A stretch of 64,000 nucleotides of DNA, taken from Calycina herbarum. Taxonomy: Eukaryota > Ascomycota > Leotiomycetes > Helotiales > Pezizellaceae. This document shows, in pieces, positions 47,358 to 60,846 of the stretch. Made by a program: the position numbers and the translations under genes. Positions within the stretch are counted from its first letter, which is position 1. Every line of letters begins with the position of its first letter. Location: contig LLEY01000038.1 of the NCBI GenBank assembly GCA_001414485.1, positions 310,001 through 374,000 on the forward strand, written 5' to 3'. The notes under the pieces were generated by a model, which did not search any database, was not told the origin of the DNA, and saw nothing but the letters and a program-made list of their open reading frames with translations.

Positions 47358-47933
47358 GTTTTCAATCACATATCACCTAAGTACTTCAAGAATGTCCAAC
47401 GACTCTTTCTAGCCACTCTCTCTCTGTCCACTCCTGCTACTTACACACCTCCCTACTTCTCTAATTCCCCGTAACCCTTCATTTTCCACAGCTCGCGTAC
47501 TATTTGTCGCAGAAGCCATAAAGGCAGATTTAGAAGGAAGAAGGGAGAAGCAAGAGCAGTTAGACGAGGTAAAAGAAGAGGTTAGGGCTCGACGTCTCGT
47601 CACTACTGGACTCCTTTAGGTATCTCGTATAACCTTTCTCGCATTTTCCTCTCTGTTTTAGGAAAGGCGCCCGTTTAAGCGAGGTGCAAACGCCCTACAT
47701 AATCTCCCACTTTCTCGGTCGTCTTTCACTTCCACTTCTTCTTCTTCTTCTTCTTCGCGCTGTCAAAAAGAAAGAGAAAGCTAGACGCGAGAGCGTAGAA
47801 GTGGAAGCGGAAATATAGAAGTTGGGAAGCGTAGAGTCTAAAATAGGCGAACCCGTTCCTGAAAGTACCAAGGTGGGGTACGTGATATGTTTGTGATTAA
47901 AAACTTATGAACAATGGCCCTTTCGGCTCAAGG
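47330..47933. repeat. Long inverted repeat (foldback-like), about 600 bp
   Basis: The left arm 47330-47376 (CTTGAGCCGAAAGCGCCATC...) is the inverted counterpart of the right arm 47881-47933. There are about four mismatches and a 4-base gap over some 45 bases. The centre has CTTCTTCTT runs and no clear gene. No flanking duplication was found. It may be a foldback or MITE-type element. Confidence 0.65.
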
Positions 47934-50436
47934 CTGTTTCGTCCCTAAATCTTCGGGAATAATAAAGGAAATATAAGCTTGCTTATTCCAGCCTTGTCTA
48001 AAAACCGAATCAGTTTTCCGAGTCTTGGTCAAACAATTAAGAATTAAGGGGGAATCGTGGAGGGACTGTGCACTTGCCTTGTCTAGCTCTCATTGAATAA
48101 TCTGTTTTTTCAAGTGTAAATGATAGCACGACCGTTTCAAGGTAGGTATAAACGTATAAAAGCTATACCTTCAACAGGTTTTCCTCATCCGAAAAGAGCT
48201 GATGTGTATCTGGCCTCTCTTCCCGGGGATGTTACAACTTACAACAGCAGAAACCAGAGAGGAGAGTGATTTGCAGAAGGAAAAACTACTCGTCTCCAGC
48301 TGAATATGCAAAACTCGGCAAATATTTAAACTTAGAACGAAAGGAATTATAATGATTGATAGTATATAAGACTTCCTTCGACAATAAACCACCTTGGTTT
48401 TCAGCACGAACACCTTTCGTTTAACCACCTAGCAAGAATGTCAATTTTGAGCAAGCAGGTGTTTATACTACGGGAGAAACTTCCAACACAACGACTTCCA
48501 GATATGTTCCAGTCCTAGCATTTAAGGGAGTGAGAGATCAACCAAATGTGCGGCATAGTCCGTCTTGTTTTGTTATCTTTCACTCGTGCCAGACAGGAAA
48601 ATACTCATCTAACTTTTTCTGCACTCCCGCTTTTGAGAATACTCCAACTGTGCTTTTTAATCTGTGACTTCATTGTATTTCAATATAATTGTTGTACCCA
48701 ACAGTACCTTTTGTTCTTGGCGTACGTTTCGATAAGTCTACTCCATACCCCGTCCTGTGCTTCGTCGATACAGCCAACCCGGCAACTTGAGTTGGCCTCT
48801 TGAAAATGCTTGAGGGGAGCTTTTTGGATTCTAAATTGTGGTTCTTTGCGAAGACTAAGCACAAGAGTGCAAACCACAATGACCCTACAGCCCAATCAAT
48901 CAATACCATGACGCCTGACTTTATGGGTCACGGAAAAGACGCTGCCAGAAGAGCTGATTCAAAGACTTAACAAGCTTGCAGTCATACTGTTACAGGGTAT
49001 ACAAGAGCTTGGCACTTGGTGGATAAGTAAAGTGATTTGGGCAGAGTGAAATATCTCAAGTGTCAAACAAGCCTACCCCAATACCTCTATTTTAGGATGT
49101 AGATACAATCAATTCAAGATTTCCATTGTCCGTGGTTATCTTTGTCGCTTTGTCAAAATGAGTGGGTGGTGGTTTGCAAGCCTTGCGAGCACAACTCTTA
49201 GAGAAGTAGGTGCGGCGTTGGGGCACAAGCAGGACCTCCACCCGACCTCCCATCTTTTACTCCACCAAGAATATAGGCAACTGCCACCCATCTCCTCCCT
49301 CAGCAGATAGTCCCTACCAATTTGGTGAGGTATGCTAATTCTATTCATAGTCTCTCCTCCCGTCCTCGAACCTCTGAAGCCGCACCTTGAAGCTACCGCA
49401 ATGTACCTCCCATGGCTCTCCACCTCGACAACACCCCGCAGTTCACGATAGCCTCTCTTTCGGCAGACTTGCTTTGAGAACGAAACTCGCATATATATCC
49501 GAATATCCTCAAAAGCTCCTCTCTCTTCTCTTGGTTTTGAAGATCCCCCCGGCAACGAAAATCCCGCGCCCCGAGAATCGAAATTTACAATTATGGTTTA
49601 TTACATGTTTTTTTGCATCCTTAATAACAATCTCTTCTTTCAATGTCCATAGTTCGTTGTACGATCTACAAACAGTCTTAGTAGCATAGCCGGTGGTCTA
49701 TAAGGATGTTCAATTTAAGGGATTCGGGTTACGGGGACATAGAGCGTCTATCTTATTATACAGTAGTTTCATACTTTTCCCCTCGAAGAAACATTCTATG
49801 GCAAAAGCTAGAAGCTATTACTATTGAAGATTGCTCTACGATGGCTCAAGCTACGAGTCAAGTTTCGCTATCTCGAAATGATTTACACGAGGCTGGGCTG
49901 GCTTGAAGATAGTGTGGTTATAAGCTACGCAGCGGTAGCAGGATTCATTGGAGAATTTGGAATGCTGGAATGACTTGATAGACAACTAATCTGTCCTTGC
50001 GCTTTTGAAACAATAGTTGCAACGGGATCTCTCCACAGTTCAATCACAATATGCAGATTTGCCAGTCACCTCTTTCTTCCTAACTAGTCCTCATCGACGT
50101 TTTAGCTATGCCTATTACTCCAATTCCTCGCAAGTCTGCTTTAGCTATTCCCAAGACATGCCATTCTCAAGAATAACTTGCTCAGCCCTACATAGCCTTT
50201 ACTTCGGCTATCTGTCTTTGGATCGTCTCATTAATCATTGGTCCTTCGGGAGAGAACTTCTACGGGCCGAGTAGGTTCTTCCTATCGTCTTCCAATAGAA
50301 AACAGCATTGATATTCAGCCACATGACTTTTAAGCAGCGCTAACCGCTAGCGCCGATAAGCTCTCGCGTGCAGTCTATAAAAATTTTCCCACTCGGATTC
50401 AAACCTAATCCTCTTAAACACCAACAACCTACCACC

Positions 50437-51026
50437 ATGCCTCCAGCGAGCAATGCCACTCGGCCACGCCGCCGTATCCCAACAGTAAGAATTCTCGGTT
50501 GCTTATTGAATGCCTTCATACTAACTCTATTACTCCAAAGCGCATTCGAGACCTCGGTGCAGCAGACCTGATGCTCCTGGCTAAACGAAAGGAAGGCTGG
50601 ACGTTCTCAGCGATCGAAAGTCATCACGTTGCAAGTAACCTTGGCACCGCTCCCGGAAAGGATACTCTTCGGCGTCGGTTTCACAAGCTCAAACATCTCT
50701 GCAGAGAGTTCTCTCATAATGATGTAAGTTATTCCTTTCGATATAATTACAACTACCTCACAACATCACCAAGGATTGGGCCCCATGTATGCACCCGAGT
50801 AGAACCTGTCTAACCTTCATCGATAGATCCTCAACCTCCGCCACGCGGTCAACCTCCATACCCTACATGGCAACACCAACTAGAGCAACGTGGTAATATT
50901 GATGGACGCCAGAAGTCAAATCGGTCAGTGGAATGCTCAGGAACTACGAAACAAGTACGTGACAATCTAGTTGCTCTGCGCCGGAATCTTGGGTCAATTG
51001 AAAGGAATTCTGCCGCCAAGTTTTAA
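50437..51026 (+). CDS. Small helix-turn-helix-like protein, 147 residues
   Basis: A model with exons 50437-50484, 50541-50723, 50774-50786 and 50827-51026 is open throughout (444 nt). The first two introns have good signals (GTAAGA and GTAAGT donors). Intron 3 is only 40 bp and leaves a 13-base microexon, so the 3' part is less sure. The central exon has LMLLAKRKEGWTFSAIESHH followed by GKDTLRRRFHKLK, resembling the Myb/homeodomain-like fold in which a second helix ends in a basic recognition helix. A Pro/Gln/Tyr-rich linker and a predicted helix near the C-terminus (VRDNLVALRRNLGSIE) follow. The function is unknown; DNA binding is inferred from this pattern alone. Confidence 0.55.
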
Positions 51027-53156
51027 ATATGTTTGATGTGATGATGTGAACTGCTTCTATTGCCAGCCCAGCCCGTTCATTCCCTTCTCGCCCCCTGCTA
51101 GACTCAATTTTCACACGATCCTTATTGAAAAGGCCACATGATGTCCGTGATATGAACTTTCAACGTGTCTTTGCACGAGTATCTTGAAATTTTCGAGGTT
51201 GATTTTGCGACGAGGCTGATGTCACTTGCATAGTACATGAGACCACAGCTACCATAGTAACCCCAAACCTTCGAATCAGCTTCTTTATTTCCAAAGGCTT
51301 GCACAAGGCCCAAGATCTGGGACAGAACGCCAGTAAACTACCATAATAAAAGACAAGCTGGTAACGCAATGAGTCGATGAGATAATCTCCAGCTTTTCAT
51401 GGTTCCGTCTTTGACGTGAATCTCTTCCAAACCCAGACAAAGGTGAGTTCCTGCAGTAACGCATTCACCTTTCACTCCAAATATCATCTCTCTTTCACAG
51501 ATCATTGTATATCGTGAAGTGTTGAAGTCAGATTTACATGTGATCCCTACTTCCTTGTGATTGGACAGCTGCCGAACGCACGTGCTCGCCTTTTTTTCCC
51601 TCCCTTAATCGGTATAACTACGGGATTAGGCTCACGGGCAAATGGTTAAGGGGAGTACCCAGCCTAGGAGAAGTTGCATAATATATTTAATAGCATCTGT
51701 GGCTTACGCGTCAATACGAAGATAAAACCCCCTCACCGCCATACCACCAACACTCCCCCCCCCCCCGCACCCCACCCAAAAAAAAGATTCCACAGTCAAA
51801 TTAGAGGACAGGGATGGCCCAGAGGAAGAAGGAGTAAAACCCTCACGCATGCAACTGGTATATTGTATCCACCAATTATAGTATAGTATTAGTCAAGAAA
51901 ACAAAACCCCGATTTCACCAAGGAGGTTCCCGACATTGCAGGAGAAGTAAATTTCTTCCCCAAGGATTTAAAATAGGAGTGAGTATAGAAGCTATTCTGA
52001 AACTCATGATTACCTACTTCAGCAACCACTCCTTTCTTAATCTCAATACCCCGTTTCTTACTAGCTTTAACTCTTCAATCTTCGTACTTTGCACTCGCTA
52101 TCTTAGGCCTGTTAGTTAACAAGCCGACTCTAAATACCACAACACTCTATTACTACCACACACCACACTTACTTACTCTTCGTCCAAGGCCTTTAAGGCA
52201 AACAAGTAAGTTTATAAATACTCAAAATAGTAAAAAAGTAAAATAAAACGAGTAAAAAAAGTAAAAAGCAGGAAAATGCTCTCTTATCTATAAAACAGAA
52301 GTAGCCATTGTACAAGACAAGATATGATTATTTTCAACTCTTAACATATTTTATCGACAAGTTAACTCTAAATCGAGTAAAGGAATATAAAGTAAGGATG
52401 GTAGAGTTAGTCCCTTAGAGTCCTGAAACCTGAGAAGAGTATTATAAGAAGAAAAAAGTAATAATTGGCAAAAATAAAATTATTCTTTCTACAAAGTCCG
52501 TCCGAGCCTTAGCATCTTCTTCACCAAGATCATGACATTATTATCCAATTCAATCATTGGCGGGTGAAATGTACCACAACACTTGCTGTCAGAATGGGAC
52601 TTACTACCGAAGCCCAAATCATCATCCACACACCCAACCCACCCACACCTCAACACCCTCACCATCCCTCTTCCCCCAAAAAAGGCCCAGTCCCCTGAAA
52701 CGTAAAAGCGCCCTGAAAACAACAAATCAAAGAAGTGCCTCCCCATCCATCAACGTGTCCACAAGTTCGGCCATGATACCCCTCTATTCTCACCATTCTC
52801 AAAACTTTATTAATACTGAGAGCATCATCCAAACCTCACTCATATTTCAAGATAATCTCAGTCTCCAAAAGTTTTTCATTTCTCCCATCCCACCACTCCA
52901 CAGCTACCTAACTAGCTACCCTACAAGCAAAAAACAAGGCACAAATTAATAATGGCATGGTATATCCTCCACTCCTTCCCCTCAACAACTCCATCATAAT
53001 TAATGCTTGCTTGCCCTTCTGCTTGTCAAATCATAAAAATCATTAGCCGCCCCTCCCATCATCCCACTCAACCCACCCCCAAAATTATTACACGAAAAAC
53101 AGAGACCCTCCACATCGCTCGCCAACAAGCAAGCACGCCGAAAAAAGGAGGTGCAC
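51027..53156. other. 2.1 kb region without a gene
   Basis: Contains low-complexity tracts: a run of C near 51755-51766, A-rich GTAAAAAA repeats near 52220-52270 and pyrimidine-rich DNA. Overlapping short frames at 52489-53317 show no known motif and overlap the 3' end of the hexose transporter gene on the other strand. It probably includes that gene's 3' UTR. Confidence 0.4.
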
Positions 53157-55296
53157 CTAAACAACATGCTCACTCGCAACAACACCCTCCTCCTTATTCG
53201 CAACAACCTCAGTCTTCCCATCAACCATCCCCATATCCGCGGCAAAAGTTGTATGAGGAACCCACTTGGCGCTAGTTCTCGGAGTAGTCTCCTCCAACAT
53301 CCGATCAACCTGTTCAAGACTCAATCCCTTCGTCTCAGGAACCAAAACGTAGGCATACACAAAGCAAGCCGTGCAAAGCGATCCCCAAACGAAGAAGACT
53401 CGCGATCCGAGGTTCGCCTCGCCCTTGTTTGTGCCAACCATGTAGGGGGTGATGACGGCGATGATGCAGTTCCAGAGCCAATTGGATGCGGTTGAGAGAG
53501 CGACGCCGCGAGATCGGATGGGGAGGGGGAAGATTTCGCCGATGAGTACCCAGGCGCCTGTCAAAGGTTAGTTGAGCTCTGAGGGGGAAGGGAGGGAGAG
53601 ACTTACCTGGTCCCCATGTCGTGGCAAAGAAGAAAATGTAGATACAGATGAAGGCGATTTGTGCGGACACAGCAGAGTTGTTATCTTGACTTGGACGTCC
53701 AGCTGTAACACCAATAATACCGACAATAAACTCGCAGATCAACATGCCAAGAGCACCCCAGATCATGATAGGTCGTCTACCAAAGCGTTCGACGATCCAG
53801 AATGAGAGAGGGGTGGAACAGACATTGACAAGAGTGGTGATTAAACCAATCAAGAAGGGGTTCTTGATTGTGCCAAGCTCCTGGAAGAAGGTTGTACCGA
53901 AGTAGAAGATGAAATTAATGCCAGTCCATTGTTGCATCATTTGAAGAGATGTGCCAAGAATGGTACGTCGCAAATTAGAAGATGCATTTCGGAGACCACC
54001 AGAGAAGCAGGTCATCCACTATTAAAATTAGCACTGCATTCCCTCACGTAGTAACAAGTCGGGAGGAGAGAAGTTCCTCCCTGTAATCCAGAATTGAGAA
54101 TTGAGGAAGGATGAAAGAGAGAGGTTGCTTACGGTACTGAAGTAACCACCTTGTGGAATAACAGACATCTCATATTCGTTGTTGGCAACAATCTCCGCAA
54201 GCTCCTGTTGAATATATTGCGATCCCTCAGGTTCACCACGAAGACGAGTCAAAACATGTGCTGCCTTTTCCAAATTACCCTTTCTGACGAAATAACGAGG
54301 TGATTCGGGGAGCAAGAATAGACCAGCAGCCAGGATAATAGCCCAGAGCATTTGAATCGCAATTGGGATACGATAGGAGGCGGTAGTCATTCGGTTTTGT
54401 GTACCATAATCGACACAAGAAGCCAACAAGATACCAATTGTAATGCAGAACTGATAGCCAGAGACAATTGCTCCACGAACTTTCTTGGGCGCGATTTCGG
54501 ACATGTAGAGGATGATGATGGCGGAAACGAAACCAACACCAAAACCAGCAACCAAACGACCAGCGACGAGGAGACCGAGACCGGTAGAGGCAGTTTGGAG
54601 GATGACACCGACGATGAAGACAAGGCAGCCGAGAATGATCGTAGTTCGTCGACCGAACCTAAGCATGGCAAGTTAGATTTATGGCTGGCAGAAGAGAAAT
54701 CTCTGCTGTGATAGGTAATCGGTCATTTCTCGTGTAGCTTGGCAAAACAGTCTAAGAAAATTGAAGGTATTGTCTGAGAAGTTTTAGAAGAACCAGGAAC
54801 TCGATTTCTTGACTCTCCTAAACTCTCTCGCACAACACTTCCAATTTTCCAAGAAACTTTGTTGCAGCAGAGGAAGGGAGTGTACTCGGAGGAAATCAAG
54901 GGACTTTGAACTTACCAATCTGCGAGATCACCAGCAATAAGCGCTCCAAAGAAAGTACCGGCAGAGAGAATCGAGGTGATGAGAGACTTGTCCTTGGCTG
55001 GGAGGGCGAAAGCCTTCTTCTCCTCATCCGAAGCATCCGCACCGGGAATGGGGATATGGGTGTAGAGGTTGATGAAGTATGGCATTCCCATGACTCCAGA
55101 AATGTAACCCGAATCATAGCCAAAGAAGATTCCACCAAACGAGGCGAAAGCGCACATCAAGTAGCCCTAGGTATACCATGTTAGCAGTTGTAGCTATACC
55201 TCGTCAGTAACTGTTCAAAATGATCCGTACCTTCAAGGTCACCGGTGCCTCGATACGAGACGGATCGCTCGTCGCGACCAAACCTCCTCCTGCCAT
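53157..55296 (-). CDS. MFS hexose transporter (Hxt/Rgt2-like)
   Basis: Plasma-membrane sugar uptake protein. Five exons: 55296-55231, 55166-54916, 54658-54133, 54018-53607 and 53557-53157 (1656 nt, 551 residues). Introns are 64, 257, 114 and 49 bp; the second is unusually long. The start is the ATG of MAGGGLVATSDPSRIEAPVT. The sugar-porter signatures are all present: GYDSGYISGVMG in helix 1, WFGRRTTIILG, GRLVAGFGVGFVSA, PESPRYFV, QQWTGINFIFYFGTTFF in helix 7, ERFGRRPIMIWG, and PETKGLSLEQVDRMLEE at the end of helix 12. Twelve membrane helices are expected. Homologues are high-affinity glucose transporters; whether this one transports or senses glucose cannot be told from sequence. The gene is isolated from the cation cluster. 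Confidence 0.94.
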
Positions 55297-57701
55297 GTTG
55301 ACGACTGGGTCTTGAGGGCGGTGGTAGTGATTTTGTTGGTTGGTTTATGTGAATGGTGTAGCAGAGGAACGACTATGGTTGTAAGAAACCAAGTGTGAAG
55401 GGATTGACCAATTGGTTTCAGACGGAGTCGATGCTGGGGTAAAAGAAGAAAGTGTGGGGAAGGAAGGATGGAGGGATGGGATGCGGGGATAAAGAGGTCA
55501 AATTAAGTGTTCAAGTGTGGGGAGATGAGGGAAGCGACGACCAGCAGTCCAGAGTCGATTCACTCGACAAAGGGTCGACCAAACTTTTTGTATTCGGCGC
55601 GTGAACAGGTTGAGGTTGGTAGCTGGGGGAGTCCACAATCACAATATTTGGTAAATAGTAAGAAGCGAACCGCCATTTATCCAATGACAATGCAAGAGCA
55701 TGCAAGTAACTGCTGCATCCATGAAGCTAAGCTCATGAGGCGTGGCAACACGGGATCCAGGATGCCATTCACCCCATCCACCCCATCCACCCCATCCACC
55801 CCCGCGGCACAGCTCCGAGCACAATGAAGGAAATCAGGTGCCCTTCCAACCCATTCCCCGACGTCCATTGCCATTCAATTGGCAGGAGCGACGTTGCGTT
55901 GACCGAGGCACTCGCCGACATGACCGCAAGAGGAAAGAACAGGTGAATTTGGGTGGTGAGCAACGGGTTAAAAGGTTAAATGCGCTTGCGTGGAGCCTGC
56001 CATTGCGGCTGTATTGTATAGTACTGTATACTGTGATCAACCTTGCTTTGGTACGAGGTGAAGTAAGTTACCTAGCCTAGGAAGGTGCAGTAGCGTTATT
56101 CCTCTTACACCTTCCTCGGTCGCCACATGTTGCCCCTGATGAGCTTCACCAAATCGAGCAAGTACTGTAGGAAGGAGGTTGACTCCCCCGCATTTACCCC
56201 AAACGATGTGAGGTGGCTCTCAGTGGCTGCACAGCACAGGCAAACCAGCCGCCCGCATCACCACAAACACCTGCAAGCCATAAAAAAAAAACGGTCCGAT
56301 TTCACGTACCATACAAGCCATTTGCTCATACTCGAATCAGACCATCCACTGCTGTTCAAGTGGAAGCCAACTCCAGCTCCGGAGCTTCCCTAGCGATGGG
56401 CAGATGAAGAACTTCCATTTGGGGAGACTCGCAGGCGCTTACGGGCACAGCTACAACTTCCATGCGGCTGGAAATATTACTCGCACTGGACTGGAGATGA
56501 AAAGGAGGGGTTGCGCCAATGGGAACCGACAAACTTGAATGGATGTGTTACCAACACCAGACTCGACCATGTCAGTTGCCGTGGCCTACCATTCCCTTGG
56601 AAACGGGGAGATGGGTAAGCGTATGCAATGTGCATAAAGAAAATGCAATGAAATACAATTGCATTACAGTATTACAGTAGCACTTGCTCAATGGTTATTC
56701 TTCCCGTGTCGAGTAGTTGTGGTTACTGGGCAGCGTACGCAGCGTACGCAGCGTATGATTTCGGTCCGTTTGGTCTTCCCACGCACAGCAATATCTCCGA
56801 CTCGACGCCTAAACATCCTCCGGCCATGCCAGATGTTGTTCAACACTTTTAGTGTTGTAATGGTCCAACCTTTCTCCCCGAGGAGAGTCCGAGATACTGC
56901 AAACCCGCCGCTGTTCGTACAGTCTTCCATCTTCCATGATGATCGTGGTGTGGCAGCAGATGTTGAGATTGGTTCTGCATACTGCTGATTCGGACGGATC
57001 TAGGGGGCATCGGAAGCCACTGAACATTTCGATTCGCACTCGTTCTCAGATCGGTCCGCGGGCTTTTTTCTGGAAGATCACGAGGATTCTTCTTTTCTTT
57101 GACCGCCAGATCGGGCTCCAATTGATACCCTTCAATTGGGATGCTGGATGCTAATTGTCTTGGACTTTGGTGGCGACACGAACAAGGCCGACAAAGAATT
57201 GTCCAGTGAAACGAGAGGACGAGTACGAGTGCACCGAGAGTATGCTGATAGGGGACGGTACCTGATGGTACTCTGTACCTACTGACCACGGAAGTACAAG
57301 TACTCCCTGAGATATCTTCATGACGACATGCGTAATACTTACGCAGAACTGATACCACCAGATACCACCAGATACTTTTCGGGAACTTCAACCCTGGTAT
57401 CTGGTTTTTCGACTCGTCTTATCAGCTCACAAATCCTGCTTCTTTCCCCATCGCCGTCCCAATCCTCAGCGCTTCCACCATCACTACCCCGCAAGCACAC
57501 CGCAATTCCCCGCCCGTCGTTTTCCGCCCAGAGCCTTTCCAAGCCATTACCAATTCTCAATGGCTGTCGCATCCCTCCCTGCATCACCAAGTCACCTGCA
57601 TCCGAAGCCAAGGATCGTGACATCGAAAATCCCCTCAGACAGCGACTTCAAACAAAGAAAAATAACTTCCTATCGTCATCACTCGGATTTCCAAAGTCAA
57701 C
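55297..57701. other. Intergenic region with small tandem repeats
   Basis: No gene is recognised. It holds the hexose transporter promoter on the left. Short tandem repeats occur: CCATCCACC units near 55770-55800, GCAGCGTAC three times near 56730-56757, and GATACCACCA near 57350-57372. Many overlapping frames exist on both strands, none with a motif. Confidence 0.4.
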
Positions 57702-57823
57702 ATGTCGTTGAAAGAGAGATATTTCCCTCCGGCGCCCCGCCGCAATGGCTCCAATCTAAAAAGTACGCTTGTCGAAGTACCGGCTGTGTCCCGCTCCGGG
57801 GGTACCTCCGCTGGAGCTTGTAC
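57702..57823 (+). CDS. Possible first exon of an unrecognised gene
   Basis: The ATG has a favourable context (CAACATGTCG) and opens MSLKERYFPPAPRRNGSNLK, then TLVEVPAVSRSGGTSAG, running into a GTACGT donor at about 57824. Codon use looks coding and the leader is CT-rich. No downstream exon could be found in the next 3 kb, so either the gene is interrupted, has a very long intron, or this is not a gene. Confidence 0.3.
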
Positions 57824-60780
57824 GTCCTTCCTAATTGAGAATTTTTGGATTTTTTCACGATTTCTTTGCTTTTATTTAATTCCGCGGTTTGAACTTCGGT
57901 GATGAGAAGAGGATTTTTCGACTTTACGTTATGTGGAAGGAAGGTTAACGTCGTCGCGGAACCGAGAGACAAAGAGCCTTCTTAGCGTCTTCTTTTCCCC
58001 GCGTTTTGGCCACGAGTTAAGTGAGTATGTTTCCGCGATGGACGCCACGATGTCATAATGTCTTAAGTGGCAGAAGTTGGTTGGTAATCCTATTGTTTCT
58101 CTTTTCTTGGGATTTTCTTGGGATTTCCCTGTCCACGTGGTTCTTTTTTTTCCTTCGGCGTAGGTACTTCGCTGGTACGAATACGAGGGTTGGAGAAGCA
58201 AAAGCGCGGCCGGAAGAAAACTTGAGCTTAAATCAGAGGTGGTTTGATTTTTCGATTTGCCTCTGCCATTTTATGTTGGAAGTTCTATTAGAAGACGAGT
58301 GTTTGTCTGAATTTGAGATCTTCGTGTTCAAGTTCATAGAGAGGTTCGTTCACAGAATTCTTTCATATTGAAACAAAATTTCAACAACCCCAAAGAAAGA
58401 ACTCAAAACCTCTTCTTCTCCTCCTCCTTCCTCATCTAAACTGCCCTTCCCCCGTTTCCCAAAGATCTGGGGAAAAGTAAATAGTACTTACCATAGAATA
58501 CACGTCTGTAGTCGTCAATAGGAAATTGTCAAGTATTTCTCTAAGCGAGAGTCTACCAAATATATGATGCTGTTTAGTTCGAGACGAGATGTGACGATTG
58601 GAAAATTTCTCCGTTTTTGAAGTCGCTTTTTGGATTACGGATGTTGTTTTCGTTGAGTTATTTTTCTTCTTTCCTCTCGAGATGGTTGGGTTGTTTTTCG
58701 GAGGTGGGTTGAGAATCGACAGCAAGAACTAACTCTCTTTCCTCCTCCTCTTCTCCTATGGGAACTTGGGGGAAATATAGCAGGTCTTAGTTCTACTCTG
58801 GTAAAAGCATTCTTTTCTTTTTTTTCTGTCTCCTACACGTCGTTGCAATTCTTTTTTTTTTCTTCATCGGAATCTACTTGTAAAGGGAAGACATCCCCAT
58901 ATGCGATTCTGAACTTAGATGTACCATCCTTGTGGCTCTTTTGGAATCTCTTCGCGTGGGTGGTTTTATACTGGTTTGTGGGTGGTGGGGAGTGGGTTGA
59001 ACTAGGCATGGAGTAAGTTTAGGGGGGAAGGTGGTTCTGTTCCTCTCCTTACTTTTTTTCTTTTCCTGGTCTTCCAGTGTTCTCAAAGGGCTCGGGGGCG
59101 GGGGTGGGATGTCTTGTTAAGGCGGCCCAATCCTGAGATCACATCTTTATAGCATTTTGGTTGTGTCTCTGGGTAAGGAGGAGGTGCGAAGGGAAACCAA
59201 AGCGACCTCCCGAATTCATGCCTGGTTATTTTTTCCAACTTTTGCCGTATCTGGTCTGGGCCGCTGGGCGTGAGGATTATGGGATTTTCCACTTGCTTTG
59301 CTTGAGAGTTTTGTTCTTTGAGATTCTGGATGGCCTTTTGTCAAGGTGGTGTTGTGTTTTTTTGTTTTTTTTTTTTTTTACCCTTTGGAATTAATGAGAG
59401 GGAGGGGTTGAGTCGTAGCTGCTGGTGATAAACTCTAGGGAGGCGTATCTCTTTATCTAGGATTTGAATATGGATTTGAGGTGGGTGATAGTGGAGGGGT
59501 GGAGGGGTGTTGTATGTGAGATGAAGGTAATCTTTGGGGGTGCGAATCTTTTCTTTCGCTGTGTTGCATTTTGAATAGTACCTTGACCCCACTCGGAATA
59601 TGTAATTCACCTCTTGCTTAGGCTGCCTAATTTATTATATATATTTTTTTATATTAAGTTATTCAATTTGACAGTACCTTTTTAAAAGTTTATTCTAGAT
59701 GGTTTGTTTGATGTGTAGAGTAGCTTCAGCAGAACTCGCCGAGTTCAACATTGGGGGTAGCTGTCTCGGGCGTTGGGCTTTTTCTGATTTTTTGGTTTTG
59801 GTATAGTTTGGCTAGAGAATTCAAAATTTGAAGTTTGACAGATTGAGGGAGTTTCGGGGGTAGATTGAGATTCGAGAGTAAAAGTATCGTTCTTCATTTT
59901 GCAAAATTCTCACAATAGACATTGAGGTGTAACTATACATAGGTAGGATTGTGCGTTTGATGCAGTGGTATTGCAAGGTCCCGGTTTAATCTCGTTTACG
60001 TCTTACCGATTCCAGTGCAGCGAAACGTATAAAAGCATTTGTCGCTTTGTTGTACTAGAACTCGAGGGAGAACTTGTTTTTGTTTGTTGTGTGTATGGGG
60101 GGTTCAGCTCAGAGGGTTGAAGGGATTTTTTGCGATTGTCAAGAGGATGTTTTGCGCGGGGTTTGTGTCTTGTGAGAGTAGTGAATGAATGTAGCGATAT
60201 ATATTTTATTCTATGCTTGAAAACCAAAATTATTTCAAAAGTCTGGTAGAATGTACTCAACTGCATATTATTTTGTTCTTCTTCTTTTTTGTGTTTCTTC
60301 TAGTCAAAGCGCTTTTGCGGGGGATTACTTTATTCTAGATGGGTTGGTTAGTATTGTTTATAGAGAGTATTTAGGTGAGTGAGGGCTACATAATATTTAC
60401 TGGTGTATAGTTTGTGTGAGGTGAGCGGCTGAGTGAGAATGGGTTGGTAAATTTCTTTAATTTAAGAGGGTGGGGTGAAGGTTCTTGAATTGAAATATAG
60501 TTCTTATTCCAATACGTGTTATATAAATCTTCGCGGCTGGTAGCTCGTTTGAAGTAGATGTTGCCGAGACACATTGGTAGTCGAATTCATCTTCCTTGAA
60601 GATGTTTAAGATTGGAGCGTCTGGTGTTTCCTTTTTTTAATATTTTATTGAGGGACTTTTTGGCTTTGAGATGGGTAGGACTAGAGATTGACATTTGAGA
60701 TTTGGCAGGTGCGAGAATGAGTTGGTTTCGGAGGTAGATGGAAATTTGACAGTAAGAAAAGTTTATCGCTGTTTTCATTT
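57824..60780. other. 3 kb T-rich stretch without coding potential
   Basis: The plus strand is very rich in T, with many T(6-13) and TTC runs, and no frame on either strand has a motif. Composition is AT-rich, but without the stop-dense pattern of RIP blocks, so it is not an obvious transposon. It resembles the long leaders or promoters of regulated fungal genes. Confidence 0.45.
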
Positions 60781-60846
60781 CGATTCTTAAAATCAACATC
60801 GGTAACCTGTAGCCTCCTCCTCACCGCGTCGTTGTGCAAAAGCCCT

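Larger units (their letters stand above)
46995..50436. other. Intergenic DNA of normal composition, no confident gene
   Basis: It holds the small ORF at 47211-47357 and the inverted repeat at 47330-47933. Elsewhere only short unrecognised frames occur (for example 139 residues on the minus strand at 49136-49555, whose apparent start is a TTG). CT-rich runs are common. Confidence 0.4.

Noticed and set aside
49136..49555. 139-residue minus-strand ORF
   Set aside because: Starts from TTG, has no recognisable motif, and the plus strand is also open. Not enough support for a gene.
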